In this document: positions 1 through 8,173 of the stretch, piece by piece
How positions within the stretch are numbered: the first letter of the stretch is position 1
Layout of the letters: every line of letters starts with the position of its first letter
From: JAAEQD01 sp964521815
Lineage (GTDB): Bacteria > Zixibacteria > MSB-5A5 > UBA10806 > 4484-95
Length of the DNA stretch: 30,023 nucleotides
Direction of reading: 5' to 3'
Assembly: GCA_964521815.1 (NCBI GenBank)
Contig: CAZFSN010000009.1
Coordinates: forward strand, 1-30,023
Position numbers and translations under genes: made by a program
The notes under the pieces: model-generated
What the model saw: only the letters and a program-made list of their open reading frames with translations
The model's database searches: none
What the model was told of the DNA's origin: nothing

Positions 1-1
1 T

Positions 2-1720
2 AATATTTACGAGCTTTCCGGCTATGATGGGCCGGGCCATGATATGCTGTTCGATGCCGATACAGTTGAATTTGATGCGATAAGTTACGGCACGCGTCAC
101 ACTTTTAAGGTCGGTTATTATCTCGCAAGTACAGGCAACATTGCCAGAGACCTATATTATATTGGCGGCGCAACAGATACATCGATAACATTTAGCGGTT
201 CTTATGCCGCCGATATAGCCATCCAAAGAACATTGAATATTCTGGTGATGGGCAACAACGACTGCCCGGTAGGCAACGCGAATGTCACGGTTGTCAATAA
301 TTACGGCCATACGGTTTTGTCCGGCTCCACCTCGGGTAATGGCTTGTTAACCGGACCGGTGACATATTATTTTGAAGCGAGGAGCACTCCGGATTCTCTC
401 AATTACAACAATTTCACGATTACCGCCGTTAAAAGCGGAGAGACCGAGATAACCACGGTGACAGTCGACAGAACCCACGCCTCAGCCACTCTGCAATTCG
501 ATAATGTCGCTGGCGATTGCGATGTGGATAATACGCCGCCGGGGGCAATCTATGATTTGAACGCGATTCCCGGCGAGGACCATGGCGAAATAGCCTTAAC
601 CTGGACCGCCCCGGGTGATGACGGTACTTTCGGCATCGCCGATCATTACGATATCCGCTATTCCACCAGCGCGATTTTTGAATCGAATTGGAGCTCGGCC
701 AACTCCTGCGCAAGCCCCCCTACGCCGGCCTCCCCCGGCCAGATTCAGACTTATACGATTGATGGCTTAGCCGAAGGGGAGGCATATTTCGTAGCCATAA
801 AAACCTACGACGATTATGATAACGCGTCAGCCATATCCAATCTGCCGGATACGTTCGCCGCGGGTATCGCGGTGCCGGTGCAGTTGGCCACTGATATTGA
901 CATTGAAAACTTTACGGTAGAGTTAACAAGCTCGGTCGTGGAATCATACGAACCGTTATACTATAAATTCATGCTCGATTCACTGGAAAATTACCCTGAT
1001 CCCATGATTACCCTGGACTTGCTGGCAGACGTGGTCGCTACGGCCACGTATTCCGATTTATCGCTTGAGGTGACATATTATTGGCGCGTCTGCGCGGTAG
1101 CCGCCGATAATTCGGATTCGAGCGCCTGGTCGTCATCCACATCATTTAATCTGATGACCGGTGTCAACCAAACTCTGACTTCCGCTGATTGTGTTTACCC
1201 CCTGGCCGGTGATATTGTCGGTGCGAATCGGCCATATCTGGAGGTCAATAATTTAACTGATATCAGTCAATACTACTTTCAACTTTCAGATAACAGCCAA
1301 TTCAATTTCTCTGTCGAATCAGGGGCGGTGGCCAAATCATCCGGCCTGACCACCACCTGGCAAGTACCTGATCCACTCGAAAATGGCGGTCAATATTTCT
1401 GGCGGGTGAGCTCCGACAGCTCGGCCTGGACATCGGCGCTGGCGTTCACGGTCCAATTGAATGTCCATCCATACCCTAATCCGTTCCGGCCATCCGAGGG
1501 CCATTCCCAGATTGTTTTCACCAATCTGCCGGAAAACGCCGATTTGACGATATCGACGATATCAGGCAATATAGTTTTGGAACAAAATGATATCGGTCCT
1601 GATGATTGGGCCTGGGACGTTAAAAACGAAAGCGGCAAAGATTTGGTATCAGGAATTTACCTATACAGCATAAGTTCCGCCGCCGGGTCGACTACGGGCA
1701 AAGTGGTCGTGATTCGATAA
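2..1720 (+). CDS. Secreted fibronectin type III protein with C-terminal sorting domain, 5' partial
   Basis: The reading frame is open from base 2, so the true start lies to the left; the first internal ATG at 44 is not a convincing start. The visible C-terminal ~570 residues are all beta-type. An unassigned beta-rich stretch (about nt 50-520) is followed by a fibronectin type III domain (about nt 524-850, beginning DNTPPGAIYDL with the LTWTAPGDDG core). Two more Ig/FN3-like modules follow, with YYWRVCAV and YFWRVSSD strands. A C-terminal module opens with PYPNPFRPS and ends SGIYLYSI...GKVVVIR. That ending is the type IX secretion/FlgD-like sorting module common in FCB bacteria, so I infer export to the cell surface. 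The catalytic or binding part, if any, is outside the window. No other gene appears to share its transcript. Confidence 0.85.
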   Translation, partial: NIYELSGYDGPGHDMLFDADTVEFDAISYGTRHTFKVGYYLASTGNIARDLYYIGGATDTSITFSGSYAADIAIQRTLNILVMGNNDCPVGNANVTVVNNYGHTVLSGSTSGNGLLTGPVTYYFEARSTPDSLNYNNFTITAVKSGETEITTVTVDRTHASATLQFDNVAGDCDVDNTPPGAIYDLNAIPGEDHGEIALTWTAPGDDGTFGIADHYDIRYSTSAIFESNWSSANSCASPPTPASPGQIQTYTIDGLAEGEAYFVAIKTYDDYDNASAISNLPDTFAAGIAVPVQLATDIDIENFTVELTSSVVESYEPLYYKFMLDSLENYPDPMITLDLLADVVATATYSDLSLEVTYYWRVCAVAADNSDSSAWSSSTSFNLMTGVNQTLTSADCVYPLAGDIVGANRPYLEVNNLTDISQYYFQLSDNSQFNFSVESGAVAKSSGLTTTWQVPDPLENGGQYFWRVSSDSSAWTSALAFTVQLNVHPYPNPFRPSEGHSQIVFTNLPENADLTISTISGNIVLEQNDIGPDDWAWDVKNESGKDLVSGIYLYSISSAAGSTTGKVVVIR

Positions 1721-2031
1721 AAGTACTTTTCGCTATAGCTGCCCCAAAACTTTTTCTATAATTTTATCGGTTTTTTCACTACGTTTGATATTTCATTAAG
1801 GCAATCCGTGAAATTATAGTTTGACTGTTTTGAAAATATTATGGGATTGGCAAAAACGAATAAAAATAATTCCGCGCCGGCAACCAAATAAATCTATAAT
1901 AACCGACATGATATTATCCGGGGTGGAGTCCTGCATATTTTAGCGCGGTTATATAATTTGCCTGCGGTTAACAAATAAAAAGGGGCCGCTAATAAGCAAC
2001 CCCTGTAATTTTTATATTCAATTTGCCGGGT
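1721..2031. other. Intergenic spacer, convergent genes
   Basis: This AT-rich spacer lies between the stop of the fibronectin-type protein and the stop of the leftward regulator. The only structured element I can support is the leftward terminator at 1977-2003. A short palindrome AAAAGTACTTTT sits just after the rightward stop, but it has no GC stem and no usable T-tract, so I do not call it a terminator. I found no coding frame or RNA gene. Confidence 0.6.
1977..2003 (-). terminator. Intrinsic terminator of the Rrf2-family gene
   Basis: Read on the minus strand, GGGGTTGC, loop TTATTA and GCGGCCCC form an interrupted GC-rich hairpin (outer GGGG/CCCC pairs, inner GC/GC pairs, two mismatches between), followed directly by TTTTTATTTG. 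It lies about 30 bases past the stop of the leftward regulator gene, where its terminator is expected. Confidence 0.7.
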
Positions 2032-2451
2032 TCAAGCGAAATCAGCGTAGAATTTTTTATAGTTAATCTTGCTAAGAGTCATTTTGGATAATTTTTCGAC
2101 AAGCTTTTTATGAATATCCGCCCAAAACTCCGTAGCGGCGTGTTTGTCAGTGGGGACATTCTGGGGATTATCGTACTTTATCATCCCAATAAATGAGCCG
2201 TCAACGGCTTCAATAATATCCAGAAAAGAAATTTCGGCCCGGCTTTTTGTCAGACGATAGCCGCCGTGTACGCCCCTTTTGCTGGTCAACAGACCTTGTT
2301 GAACGAGCCTTTTGAGGATTTTAGCCAGATATTCTCTCGGAACTAATTCGTTTTTTGAAATCTCATTTATGCTGCATCTGCTTTTTCCAGCCGCCGCCGA
2401 GATATAAATCATGGCTTTGAGGGCAATATCCTCGCTGGTAGATAACATCAT
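2032..2451 (-). CDS. Rrf2-family transcriptional regulator lacking Fe-S cysteines
   Basis: The 139-residue protein has the Rrf2 winged-helix layout: an N-terminal MLSTSEDIALKAMIYIS helix, a recognition region around residues 27-52 (INEISKNELVPREYLAKILKRL) and the hallmark wing KRGVHGGYRL at 58-67. In IscR and NsrR three cysteines near residues 90-105 bind an iron-sulfur cluster. Here that stretch (GMIKYDNPQNVPTDKHA) has none, and the only cysteine is C26. It therefore either senses something else or works without a cofactor. Translation starts at ATG 2451, eight bases after an AAAGGAG site. A near-consensus promoter and an intrinsic terminator make it monocistronic. The family assignment is firm; target genes are unknown. 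Confidence 0.9.
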   Translation of the reverse strand: MMLSTSEDIALKAMIYISAAAGKSRCSINEISKNELVPREYLAKILKRLVQQGLLTSKRGVHGGYRLTKSRAEISFLDIIEAVDGSFIGMIKYDNPQNVPTDKHAATEFWADIHKKLVEKLSKMTLSKINYKKFYADFA

Positions 2452-2511
2452 ACCATCCGCTCCTTTAAATTAATTATTCGATAGATTCTAATTTCCCATC
2501 TTCCGCCCATA

Positions 2512-2540
2512 TTTATATGATATGACGATGTCTATGTCAA
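2512..2540 (-). promoter_or_regulatory. Sigma-70-type promoter of the Rrf2-family gene
   Basis: On the minus strand a perfect -35 TTGACA (2535-2540) is separated by 17 bases from TATAAA (2512-2517). The expected transcript starts about 55 bases before the regulator ATG. An imperfect TGAC-N9-GTCA repeat (2523-2539) overlaps the -35 side of the spacer and could be an autoregulatory site, which is speculative. Confidence 0.75.
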
Positions 2541-2733
2541 GAATAAAGAATATCAAGAAATTAGAAATTATTTAATATGCTATCGGAGCATAAATTCCGG
2601 TTACCTGGAAGATAATTAGCAATATATATTTTAAAGCGCCCCGATAAGGGATTGCCAAATCTATTTAAGGATTATGGTTTTAATTATAATCTGATAGTTG
2701 TTTTTATATTGGCCAACATTTCAGCTTGATGTT

Positions 2734-3546
2734 CTAAAAACCTCCAACCGCTATATTGCCATTGACTGTGCTTAGCGCGATATGCCCATCGCCATCGCCC
2801 AGAATACCACTGACCGAGGAGTTGGTAATGATTTCATTTTGAAGATTAAGGCCGGAAATAGTTATGTTGCCATTGACTACGGACGCTGTAAACTCCGAGG
2901 ACGTGGATTGCGGAATACTTAGCCCTATACCGCCGTTAACGGTGGACATTGTAAGCGTTCCAGCCGAAGGTAAAGTCATATTACCGCTGATCTGGCCATT
3001 GACAAGGCTGACCAGCGCGCTGCCCGTGATGTTATCCAAGCCTATGTGCCCGTTGACGTTACTGACAGTAATACCGTTGCTGATCGAATCTACAACGACC
3101 GTGCCATTGACGCTGGATGTTGATATCACGAAATCATCGGGCACAATAATATTATATATAACTTCATAATTTCGGCCGTGTGATTCGTCCGGTTGAATCG
3201 TCCTGATATTTATCTCATGAGCCATGTCGTGGACACTGACATCCAGCAGGGCCAGATGTTCCTCCGCGTCTTCAACGCTTTCGGAACGAACGCGTTTCGT
3301 GCCGGCGATAATTACCGAATCGAAATCAGCCCGACCGGTAATAGATATAGACCCGTTGACGGCCTCAAGCCTTAGAAATGTTTGGTCGGCCACTTCAATT
3401 GGAAATAAAAAATCATCCTCCGCTATGAAATCAGTGTTTTCGACATTTGACTCCCAATGGACTGATCTGCCGCCGTCACAACCGGCAATATATAAAATGC
3501 CGGATACCAGCATTGCCATAAATAGTATTTTAACGACTTTATTCAT
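2734..3546 (-). CDS. DUF4097-type beta-repeat lipoprotein
   Basis: This 270-residue envelope lipoprotein has a positively charged start, a hydrophobic stretch and the lipobox IAGC with acceptor Cys23. The mature part is built of repeated short strands of the VNGxI type (AVNGSISITG, SVNGTVVVDS, NVNGHIGLDN, LVNGQISGN, TVNGGIGL, VVNGNITISG, TVNGNIAVGG). This is the beta-solenoid pattern of the DUF4097 / putative adhesin family, sometimes annotated as LiaI/LiaF-like head domains. AAGGAG precedes the ATG at normal spacing. It has its own promoter at 3601-3629. The molecular role of the family is not established. Its neighbour downstream on the same strand is the Rrf2-family gene, about 280 bases away with a separate promoter, so co-transcription is not implied. 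Confidence 0.85.
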   Translation of the reverse strand: MNKVVKILFMAMLVSGILYIAGCDGGRSVHWESNVENTDFIAEDDFLFPIEVADQTFLRLEAVNGSISITGRADFDSVIIAGTKRVRSESVEDAEEHLALLDVSVHDMAHEINIRTIQPDESHGRNYEVIYNIIVPDDFVISTSSVNGTVVVDSISNGITVSNVNGHIGLDNITGSALVSLVNGQISGNMTLPSAGTLTMSTVNGGIGLSIPQSTSSEFTASVVNGNITISGLNLQNEIITNSSVSGILGDGDGHIALSTVNGNIAVGGF

Positions 3547-3600
3547 TATTCAAATCTCCTTAAAAACATTGCTAAAACGAGTCAAACATTAAGTTTCAAG

Positions 3601-3629
3601 ACTATAATTATTACGAAATCAATTATCAA
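3601..3629 (-). promoter_or_regulatory. Sigma-70-type promoter of the DUF4097 lipoprotein gene
   Basis: On the minus strand TTGATA (3624-3629) is followed after 17 bases by TATAGT (3601-3606). The leader to the ATG at 3546 would be about 50 bases and contains the AAGGAG ribosome site. Confidence 0.65.
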
Positions 3630-3695
3630 AAGTTGCGGGATAAATAGATATCTGGCACTATCAGGCTTTAACTTCCAGCCTTAGAAAGTTATCTG

Positions 3696-3727
3696 AAAAA
3701 ATAAAGGCCCGGCCAGGCCGGACCTTT
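3696..3727 (-). terminator. Intrinsic terminator of the bcp gene
   Basis: On the minus strand AAAGGTCCGG, loop CCTGG and CCGGGCCTTT form a ten-pair stem with one mismatch, followed by ATTTTTTC. It lies about 35 bases beyond the peroxiredoxin stop codon. This is the strongest terminator in the window. Confidence 0.85.
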
Positions 3728-3760
3728 AAAGTCGGAAATATTATTGATGTTTCTAAGATG

Positions 3761-4219
3761 CTACTCCGACAGTTTTGCCAGTACATCTTCAGCGTGATTC
3801 TCAGGTTTCACTTTATCGTAAATATACTTAATAACTCCCATCTCGTTCAACAAAAATGTTTTCCTGGCGGTTCCATAATATTTCTTGCCATACATGTTTT
3901 TTTCAACCCAGACACCGTACTTTTTGACGACTTTTTTATCTGTATCCGATAGCAGGGTGAACGGCAGATTGTACTTATCGATAAATTTCTTGTGCGACTC
4001 TTCGGAATCGATCGAAATTCCTATAACCTCGATACCGGCCTTTTTATATTCAGCAAAACTATCTCTGAATGAACAAGCCTCTGTAGTACAGCCCGGGGTA
4101 TCATCTTTGGGATAAAAATATAAGACTACCGGTTTGCCCCGGTAATCGCTAAGCTTGTGTTTCTTGCCCGCCTGATCCGTCAAAGTAAAATCGGGCGCTT
4201 TCTTGCCTATCTTAATCAT
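3761..4219 (-). CDS. bcp: Thioredoxin-dependent thiol peroxidase, Bcp/PrxQ type
   Basis: The 152-residue cytosolic peroxiredoxin reduces hydrogen peroxide and organic hydroperoxides using thioredoxin. The active-site block TPGCTTEACSFRD puts the peroxidatic cysteine at C44 and the resolving cysteine at C49, the four-residue spacing typical of two-cysteine Bcp/PrxQ enzymes. The catalytic arginine is R119 in GTARKTFLLN, and the N-terminal APDFTLTDQAGK strand is standard. Length matches the family. A GGAGGAAAT ribosome site sits just before the ATG at 4219. The gene stands alone, ended by a strong hairpin terminator; I could not identify a convincing promoter in the 260-base gap shared with the divergent lipB. 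Confidence 0.95.
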   Translation of the reverse strand: MIKIGKKAPDFTLTDQAGKKHKLSDYRGKPVVLYFYPKDDTPGCTTEACSFRDSFAEYKKAGIEVIGISIDSEESHKKFIDKYNLPFTLLSDTDKKVVKKYGVWVEKNMYGKKYYGTARKTFLLNEMGVIKYIYDKVKPENHAEDVLAKLSE

Positions 4220-4391
4220 ATTTCCTCCACCGCCGGATTTTCGAATTGTCGTAAATCAATCGTCTAATCATGTCAGATATAGTAACCCGCATATGGTTGT
4301 TATAGTTTCATCTTTCACTTACTATCAGTCTAAATCGCATCGGTTTTGAATGACATTGTAAATAATAATATTAAAATTTCTACGAAACAAC

Positions 4392-4420
4392 TTGACCTTT
4401 CAACGCGTTAATACTATATA
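4392..4420 (+). promoter_or_regulatory. Promoter of lipB
   Basis: TTGACC (4392-4397) and TATATA (4415-4420) are separated by exactly 17 bases. The spacer holds AACGCGTTA (4402-4410), which recurs in the spacer of the promoter proposed at 20061-20089. The expected leader is about 53 bases and contains the inverted repeat at 4442-4457. Confidence 0.7.
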
Positions 4421-4441
4421 AAGACATCAACCGGATTTATA

Positions 4442-4457
4442 GATAAGATCTCTTATC
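4442..4457 (+). promoter_or_regulatory. Inverted repeat in the lipB leader, possible operator
   Basis: GATAAGA-TC-TCTTATC is a perfect 7-2-7 inverted repeat lying just downstream of the predicted transcription start and upstream of the AAAGGTGAG ribosome site. It has no T-tract, so a repressor site is likelier than a terminator. A related TAAGA/TCTTA repeat overlaps the -10 region of the gene at 20129. Confidence 0.4.
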
Positions 4458-4479
4458 AGGCTAAACGGAAAGGTGAGCT

Positions 4480-5184
4480 ATGAGCGAGCGCGTATTGAAA
4501 TCTCTCTATAGGATCGAATTAGGATTGACCGAATATAAAAGCACCTGGAATCTGCAAAAGAAACTGGTGAACCTTCGAGCCGATGGCAAAATACCGGATT
4601 GTCTGATAATGACCGAACACGAACCGGTATTGACGATGGGGCGGGCAAATTCACATGATAATTTGTTGTCCGCGCCCGAGGAACTTCAGAAGCTTAATAT
4701 TGAACTCTATAAAGTAGAACGCGGCGGTGATATAACGTTTCATGGGCCCGGTCAGGTTGTGGCTTATCCTATCATAGATTTATCTGCGCGTGGCCGTGAT
4801 CTTCACAAGTACCTTCGGGATTTGGAACAGGTGGTTATCGATACTCTGGAGGAAATGGATATCGCCGCGACTACCAAAAAAGGATTAACCGGGGTTTGGG
4901 TGCAAAACCATAAGCTGGCCGCTATCGGCGTGGCTGTCTCCCGATGGATTAGCTATCATGGCCTGGCATTAAATGTCAATACCGATCTTGACTTTTTCAA
5001 ACATATCAATCCCTGCGGCATAACCCGTTTTCCGGTCGGTTCGATATCATCCATACTGGGCAAACAGGTTAATTTCGATAAAGTCAGCAAAATGCTGTCG
5101 GCAAATTTCGCCCGCCTTTTCGGATACGACATGAAAACCGTCGGCAATATCACCGAACTTTCAACCGAACTGGCGGTTGCCTGA
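4480..5184 (+). CDS. lipB: Lipoyl(octanoyl) transferase LipB
   Basis: This enzyme moves the octanoyl group from acyl carrier protein to lipoyl domains of 2-oxoacid dehydrogenases and glycine cleavage H protein, the first step of endogenous lipoate synthesis in the cytosol. The 234 residues carry the signature RGGDITFHGPGQ at 81-92, the catalytic lysine in HKLAAIGVAV (K145), and the acyl-accepting cysteine in NPCGI (C179). Length is normal for LipB. AAAGGTGAG precedes the ATG at 4480. The partner lipoyl synthase LipA is not adjacent. The O-methyltransferase gene follows after 61 bases and probably shares the transcript. Confidence 0.95.
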   Translation: MSERVLKSLYRIELGLTEYKSTWNLQKKLVNLRADGKIPDCLIMTEHEPVLTMGRANSHDNLLSAPEELQKLNIELYKVERGGDITFHGPGQVVAYPIIDLSARGRDLHKYLRDLEQVVIDTLEEMDIAATTKKGLTGVWVQNHKLAAIGVAVSRWISYHGLALNVNTDLDFFKHINPCGITRFPVGSISSILGKQVNFDKVSKMLSANFARLFGYDMKTVGNITELSTELAVA

Positions 5185-5245
5185 CAACAACAAGATTGCG
5201 GCCGCGTTCACCAGAATTGAATAATTAATCCCAGAGGGTATCAAC

Positions 5246-5887
5246 ATGAATATCACGAACTCCCGGATAGATCGTTATATAACAGATATTTCGCTCGAAG
5301 CCCAGTTGCCGGAATCCAACAGGGTTCTACGCGATATGGAGGCATATGCCAAGCAACATCATTTCCCGATTATCGGTCCGCTGGCCGGCCGGCTGTTAAG
5401 ACAACTGGCGATAATATCCGGCGCGAAAAATATATTTGAGATGGGTTCCGGTTATGGCTATTCGGCTGTCTGGTTTGCCGCCGGTATCGCTAGAGGAGGC
5501 CGAATTATCTGTACCGAAGGGTCGCCTGAAAATAAAAAACTGGCGTTGAATTATTTAAAACAGGCCGGGTATGATGATCTGGTGGATTTTAAGGTGGGGG
5601 ACGCCCGCGAGATTATTAGAAATTACCCCGGCCCGTTTGATATTATTTTAAATGATATCGATAAAGAACAATATCCCGAGGCTTTCGACCTGGCCATCCC
5701 GCGTTTAAAAAAGGGCGGGATTTTTATTACCGATAATGTGCTCTGGTCGGGCCGAATTTTCGATGAAAACCCCGATACGGCCACTAAAGGCATACTGGAA
5801 TTCAATCGGAAATTGTTTGAATCGAAGGAGATGTTTTCCTCGATAATCCCTATCCGCGATGGCCTTGGGCTGGCGGTAAAACGTTAA
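5246..5887 (+). CDS. SAM-dependent O-methyltransferase, class I CCoAOMT/TrmR type
   Basis: The 213-residue protein is a class I SAM-dependent methyltransferase of the O-methyltransferase family 3 group. SAM-binding motif I is FEMGSGYGYSAVWFA (64-78), the acidic residue after strand 2 is E91 in CTEGSPEN, motif II is KVGDAREII (117-124), and a metal/catalytic region NDIDKEQYPEAF follows at 136-147. Family members include plant caffeoyl-CoA methyltransferases and the bacterial YrrM/TrmR enzyme, which methylates 5-hydroxyuridine at the tRNA wobble base. For a stand-alone bacterial protein of this length the tRNA role is a reasonable guess, but no substrate can be read from sequence. An AGAGGG site precedes the ATG. 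It sits 61 bases after lipB on the same strand. Confidence 0.85.
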   Translation: MNITNSRIDRYITDISLEAQLPESNRVLRDMEAYAKQHHFPIIGPLAGRLLRQLAIISGAKNIFEMGSGYGYSAVWFAAGIARGGRIICTEGSPENKKLALNYLKQAGYDDLVDFKVGDAREIIRNYPGPFDIILNDIDKEQYPEAFDLAIPRLKKGGIFITDNVLWSGRIFDENPDTATKGILEFNRKLFESKEMFSSIIPIRDGLGLAVKR

Positions 5888-6076
5888 TATTTCAGCGATT
5901 GCCTCATATTTTCGCTATTTTGCCATCTTAATCGGTAATCGTCGTAACTCGTTTTTAAAATAGAAACAATACTATCGATTTACTTGTCCTGATTGACTTA
6001 AATATTTGACATGTTGTTAATATTCCTTGATATAGACCGATAAGGAAATAGTTAAATTATTTTAAAGGAGGAAATT

Positions 6077-6343
6077 ATGTTAGTCTGGTGCGCCCTGATG
6101 TTCTGTCTGGGGATAGTGGCATTTTTGGACTCCATGTTTAATTATGGCGAGATTTTCAGACGGATCAATTCGGTTTTGTTTTTGCTGGTATCACTGGGTT
6201 TATTGGTCAGAACCAGCATGAAAATCAAACTTCGCTATGTCGAAAATCTGCAGGCCAGGCTCTCCGAACTTGAAACGCTGACCGGAACCAAAGCGCCGCA
6301 GACAGATTGGCAAAAAAGCAATAAAAAGCAGCCGGTGGCTTAG
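6077..6343 (+). CDS. Small two-helix membrane protein of unknown function
   Basis: The 88-residue product is not recognised. Two hydrophobic segments (about residues 2-21, LVWCALMFCLGIVAFLDSMF, and 35-53, NSVLFLLVSLGLLVRTS) are followed by a short amphipathic helix with heptad-like leucines (YVENLQARLSELETL, about 58-72) and a basic tail. The near-perfect ribosome site AAAGGAGGAAATT directly before the ATG argues strongly that it is translated. An upstream TTGACA (6006-6011) with a poor -10 near 6028-6036 may be its promoter. Its stop codon (6341-6343) abuts the stop of the convergent TPR gene with no bases between. Confidence 0.65.
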   Translation: MLVWCALMFCLGIVAFLDSMFNYGEIFRRINSVLFLLVSLGLLVRTSMKIKLRYVENLQARLSELETLTGTKAPQTDWQKSNKKQPVA

Positions 6344-8173
6344 TTAGCTTGATTTAATCAGGTTAAGGTACGCGCGGGCTTTTTCAATTAATGGAGAGTC
6401 CGGGTACTCAGTCACCAATTGATTTAAGAGTAAGTCGGCTTTATCGGGCCGACTTATTTCTTTGTAATAAATTTCAGCCAGGTTAAATAACACGCGATCG
6501 GTGAATAGCCCATCGGGACAGGCGGTCTGATAATGCTCATAAGCCCCGGTGGCTTGATCCCACATTTTAATCTCCGCATAAGTTTCCGCCAGACTGAATA
6601 GTACATATTGATACGCTTTAGAATCGCTGAAATCAGAGGCTTTTTTAAGGTCATCTATGGCAAGATTGGGATATCCGCTGTATTCATGGCGGGCCGCGTT
6701 CGCCAAATAATACAAAACCGTATCTTTAGGAGCATCCGCCATCAGCGATAACCGGTCCAGGCAGTCGTTGACGTAGAAACCGGATGGATTCCGCGCCGCT
6801 AAAAGATTATAGCCCTGATTTGCCTTTTCGAAATCATATGTCATGAACGATATTTCCGCCTGCAAAAAAGCCGCCTTTTCGGACATCTCACTTCCGCCCC
6901 GGCCGATTAAGGGACTATTGAGCCTGGTTTGGGCTTTATCGAAATCGCCCTTCAGCATATCTATTTCAGCCAGTCTCATCAAAGCTTGCGGAGCAAAATT
7001 AGATCGCGTCATTTCGGTCAGGTGGGTAAATATCACTGACGCCGAATCATAGTTTTGCAGGTCATTGGCGTAGATATCGCCGGCGGTAAACATAGCCTCG
7101 GCCCGGACATCAAGTTCAAAAGCGTTATTTTCAATCAACTTCAATAATTCGAAAGCCGGACTGTAAGAACCCAATTTTGCCAGGCTTTTAGCTTTTAAAA
7201 TAGCGACGTTATCATACTGTCGATCTTTTACTTTCGCGGCATAATAGTTGGCGGCTTCAACGACCATCGCGTATTCCCCCTGGTCATAGCAAAACTTGAC
7301 GAAACCCTCCAAAAACATCCCTCGCGATTCGGAAAGGCTATCGGCTTTTTTATAATTTTCAAATGCCATGGCCAGGTTTTTAGTGATTACCTGGATATCG
7401 CCTAAAATAATGTACAAACTGGGATTGTCGGGATCATCTTTGAGAGCCTGATGAACCACCTGTTCTATCAGTTCGGGCTGATCGGATTGTTGAAAAATCG
7501 TAATTACCTGATGCGACAATCGAAAAACATCTCTGGAATCATAATCCTTACGCAAAATTTTCAGGTATTCTGAAACGGCCTGCGCGTAATTACGTTGGGC
7601 AATGAATAGATCGGAAAGTTCATCGGAAAATATATCCGGCTTTTTCAATATTATTCTGGCCCGTTTATACACGGAGGCGGCCTCATCGTAAAACCCGAAA
7701 CCTTGATAATAATTAGCTAAAATCAGATAATTCGATATGGATGAGTCGGCGGCCTGAAACGCTTTTTCCCACGTAGAAACAGCCAGGCTAAGGCTATCAT
7801 TTAAGAAATAGGCTTCACCCAATTGACATAAGATTGAAAAATCTTGCGGGTTAGCCCGGTATTCCGCCATGACCAGATCCATCAGAGCGGTATAATTTTT
7901 ATTGTTCCGATAGATATTTTTTCTCGCCGTGTCTAATTCCGGAAGGTTGCCGTAGGCGCTTTCCAGCGATTCGACTATTTCAAGCGCCCTTTGATAGTTA
8001 GCGCTATTGATTAACTCATAGGTTTTCCGCAGAGCGCGCCTGAGATAGTCATCATCTTTAGATAAGGTCGTCCCAATTTGACCTTCATTTTGAGTCTGGG
8101 CTAACAGTTGGCCGCTTTCTCCAATAGTTACAAATAGTAATAGAAACGTGAGAAATACTATCTTCTTATTCAC
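6344..8173 (-). CDS. Exported tetratricopeptide-repeat protein
   Basis: I choose the GTG at 8173, giving 609 residues. It starts a clean signal peptide (VNKKIVFLTFLLLFVTIG, cleavage near QLLAQ), overlaps the upstream stop by eight bases, and has GAGG nine bases before it. The frame is open to an ATG at 8302, but that would add 43 basic residues and overlap the upstream gene by 137 bases. The mature protein is a run of TPR units (e.g. LCQLGEAYFLNDSLSLAVSTWEKA, LILANYYQGFGFYDEAASVYKRA, RLAEIDMLKGDFDKAQTRL). The last third resembles YbgF/BamD-type periplasmic repeats (FNLAEIYYKE...LVTEYPDSPLIEKA). It is the last gene of the DUF4159-DUF4175 operon, so I infer a periplasmic scaffold partner. Confidence 0.85.
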   Translation of the reverse strand: MNKKIVFLTFLLLFVTIGESGQLLAQTQNEGQIGTTLSKDDDYLRRALRKTYELINSANYQRALEIVESLESAYGNLPELDTARKNIYRNNKNYTALMDLVMAEYRANPQDFSILCQLGEAYFLNDSLSLAVSTWEKAFQAADSSISNYLILANYYQGFGFYDEAASVYKRARIILKKPDIFSDELSDLFIAQRNYAQAVSEYLKILRKDYDSRDVFRLSHQVITIFQQSDQPELIEQVVHQALKDDPDNPSLYIILGDIQVITKNLAMAFENYKKADSLSESRGMFLEGFVKFCYDQGEYAMVVEAANYYAAKVKDRQYDNVAILKAKSLAKLGSYSPAFELLKLIENNAFELDVRAEAMFTAGDIYANDLQNYDSASVIFTHLTEMTRSNFAPQALMRLAEIDMLKGDFDKAQTRLNSPLIGRGGSEMSEKAAFLQAEISFMTYDFEKANQGYNLLAARNPSGFYVNDCLDRLSLMADAPKDTVLYYLANAARHEYSGYPNLAIDDLKKASDFSDSKAYQYVLFSLAETYAEIKMWDQATGAYEHYQTACPDGLFTDRVLFNLAEIYYKEISRPDKADLLLNQLVTEYPDSPLIEKARAYLNLIKSS

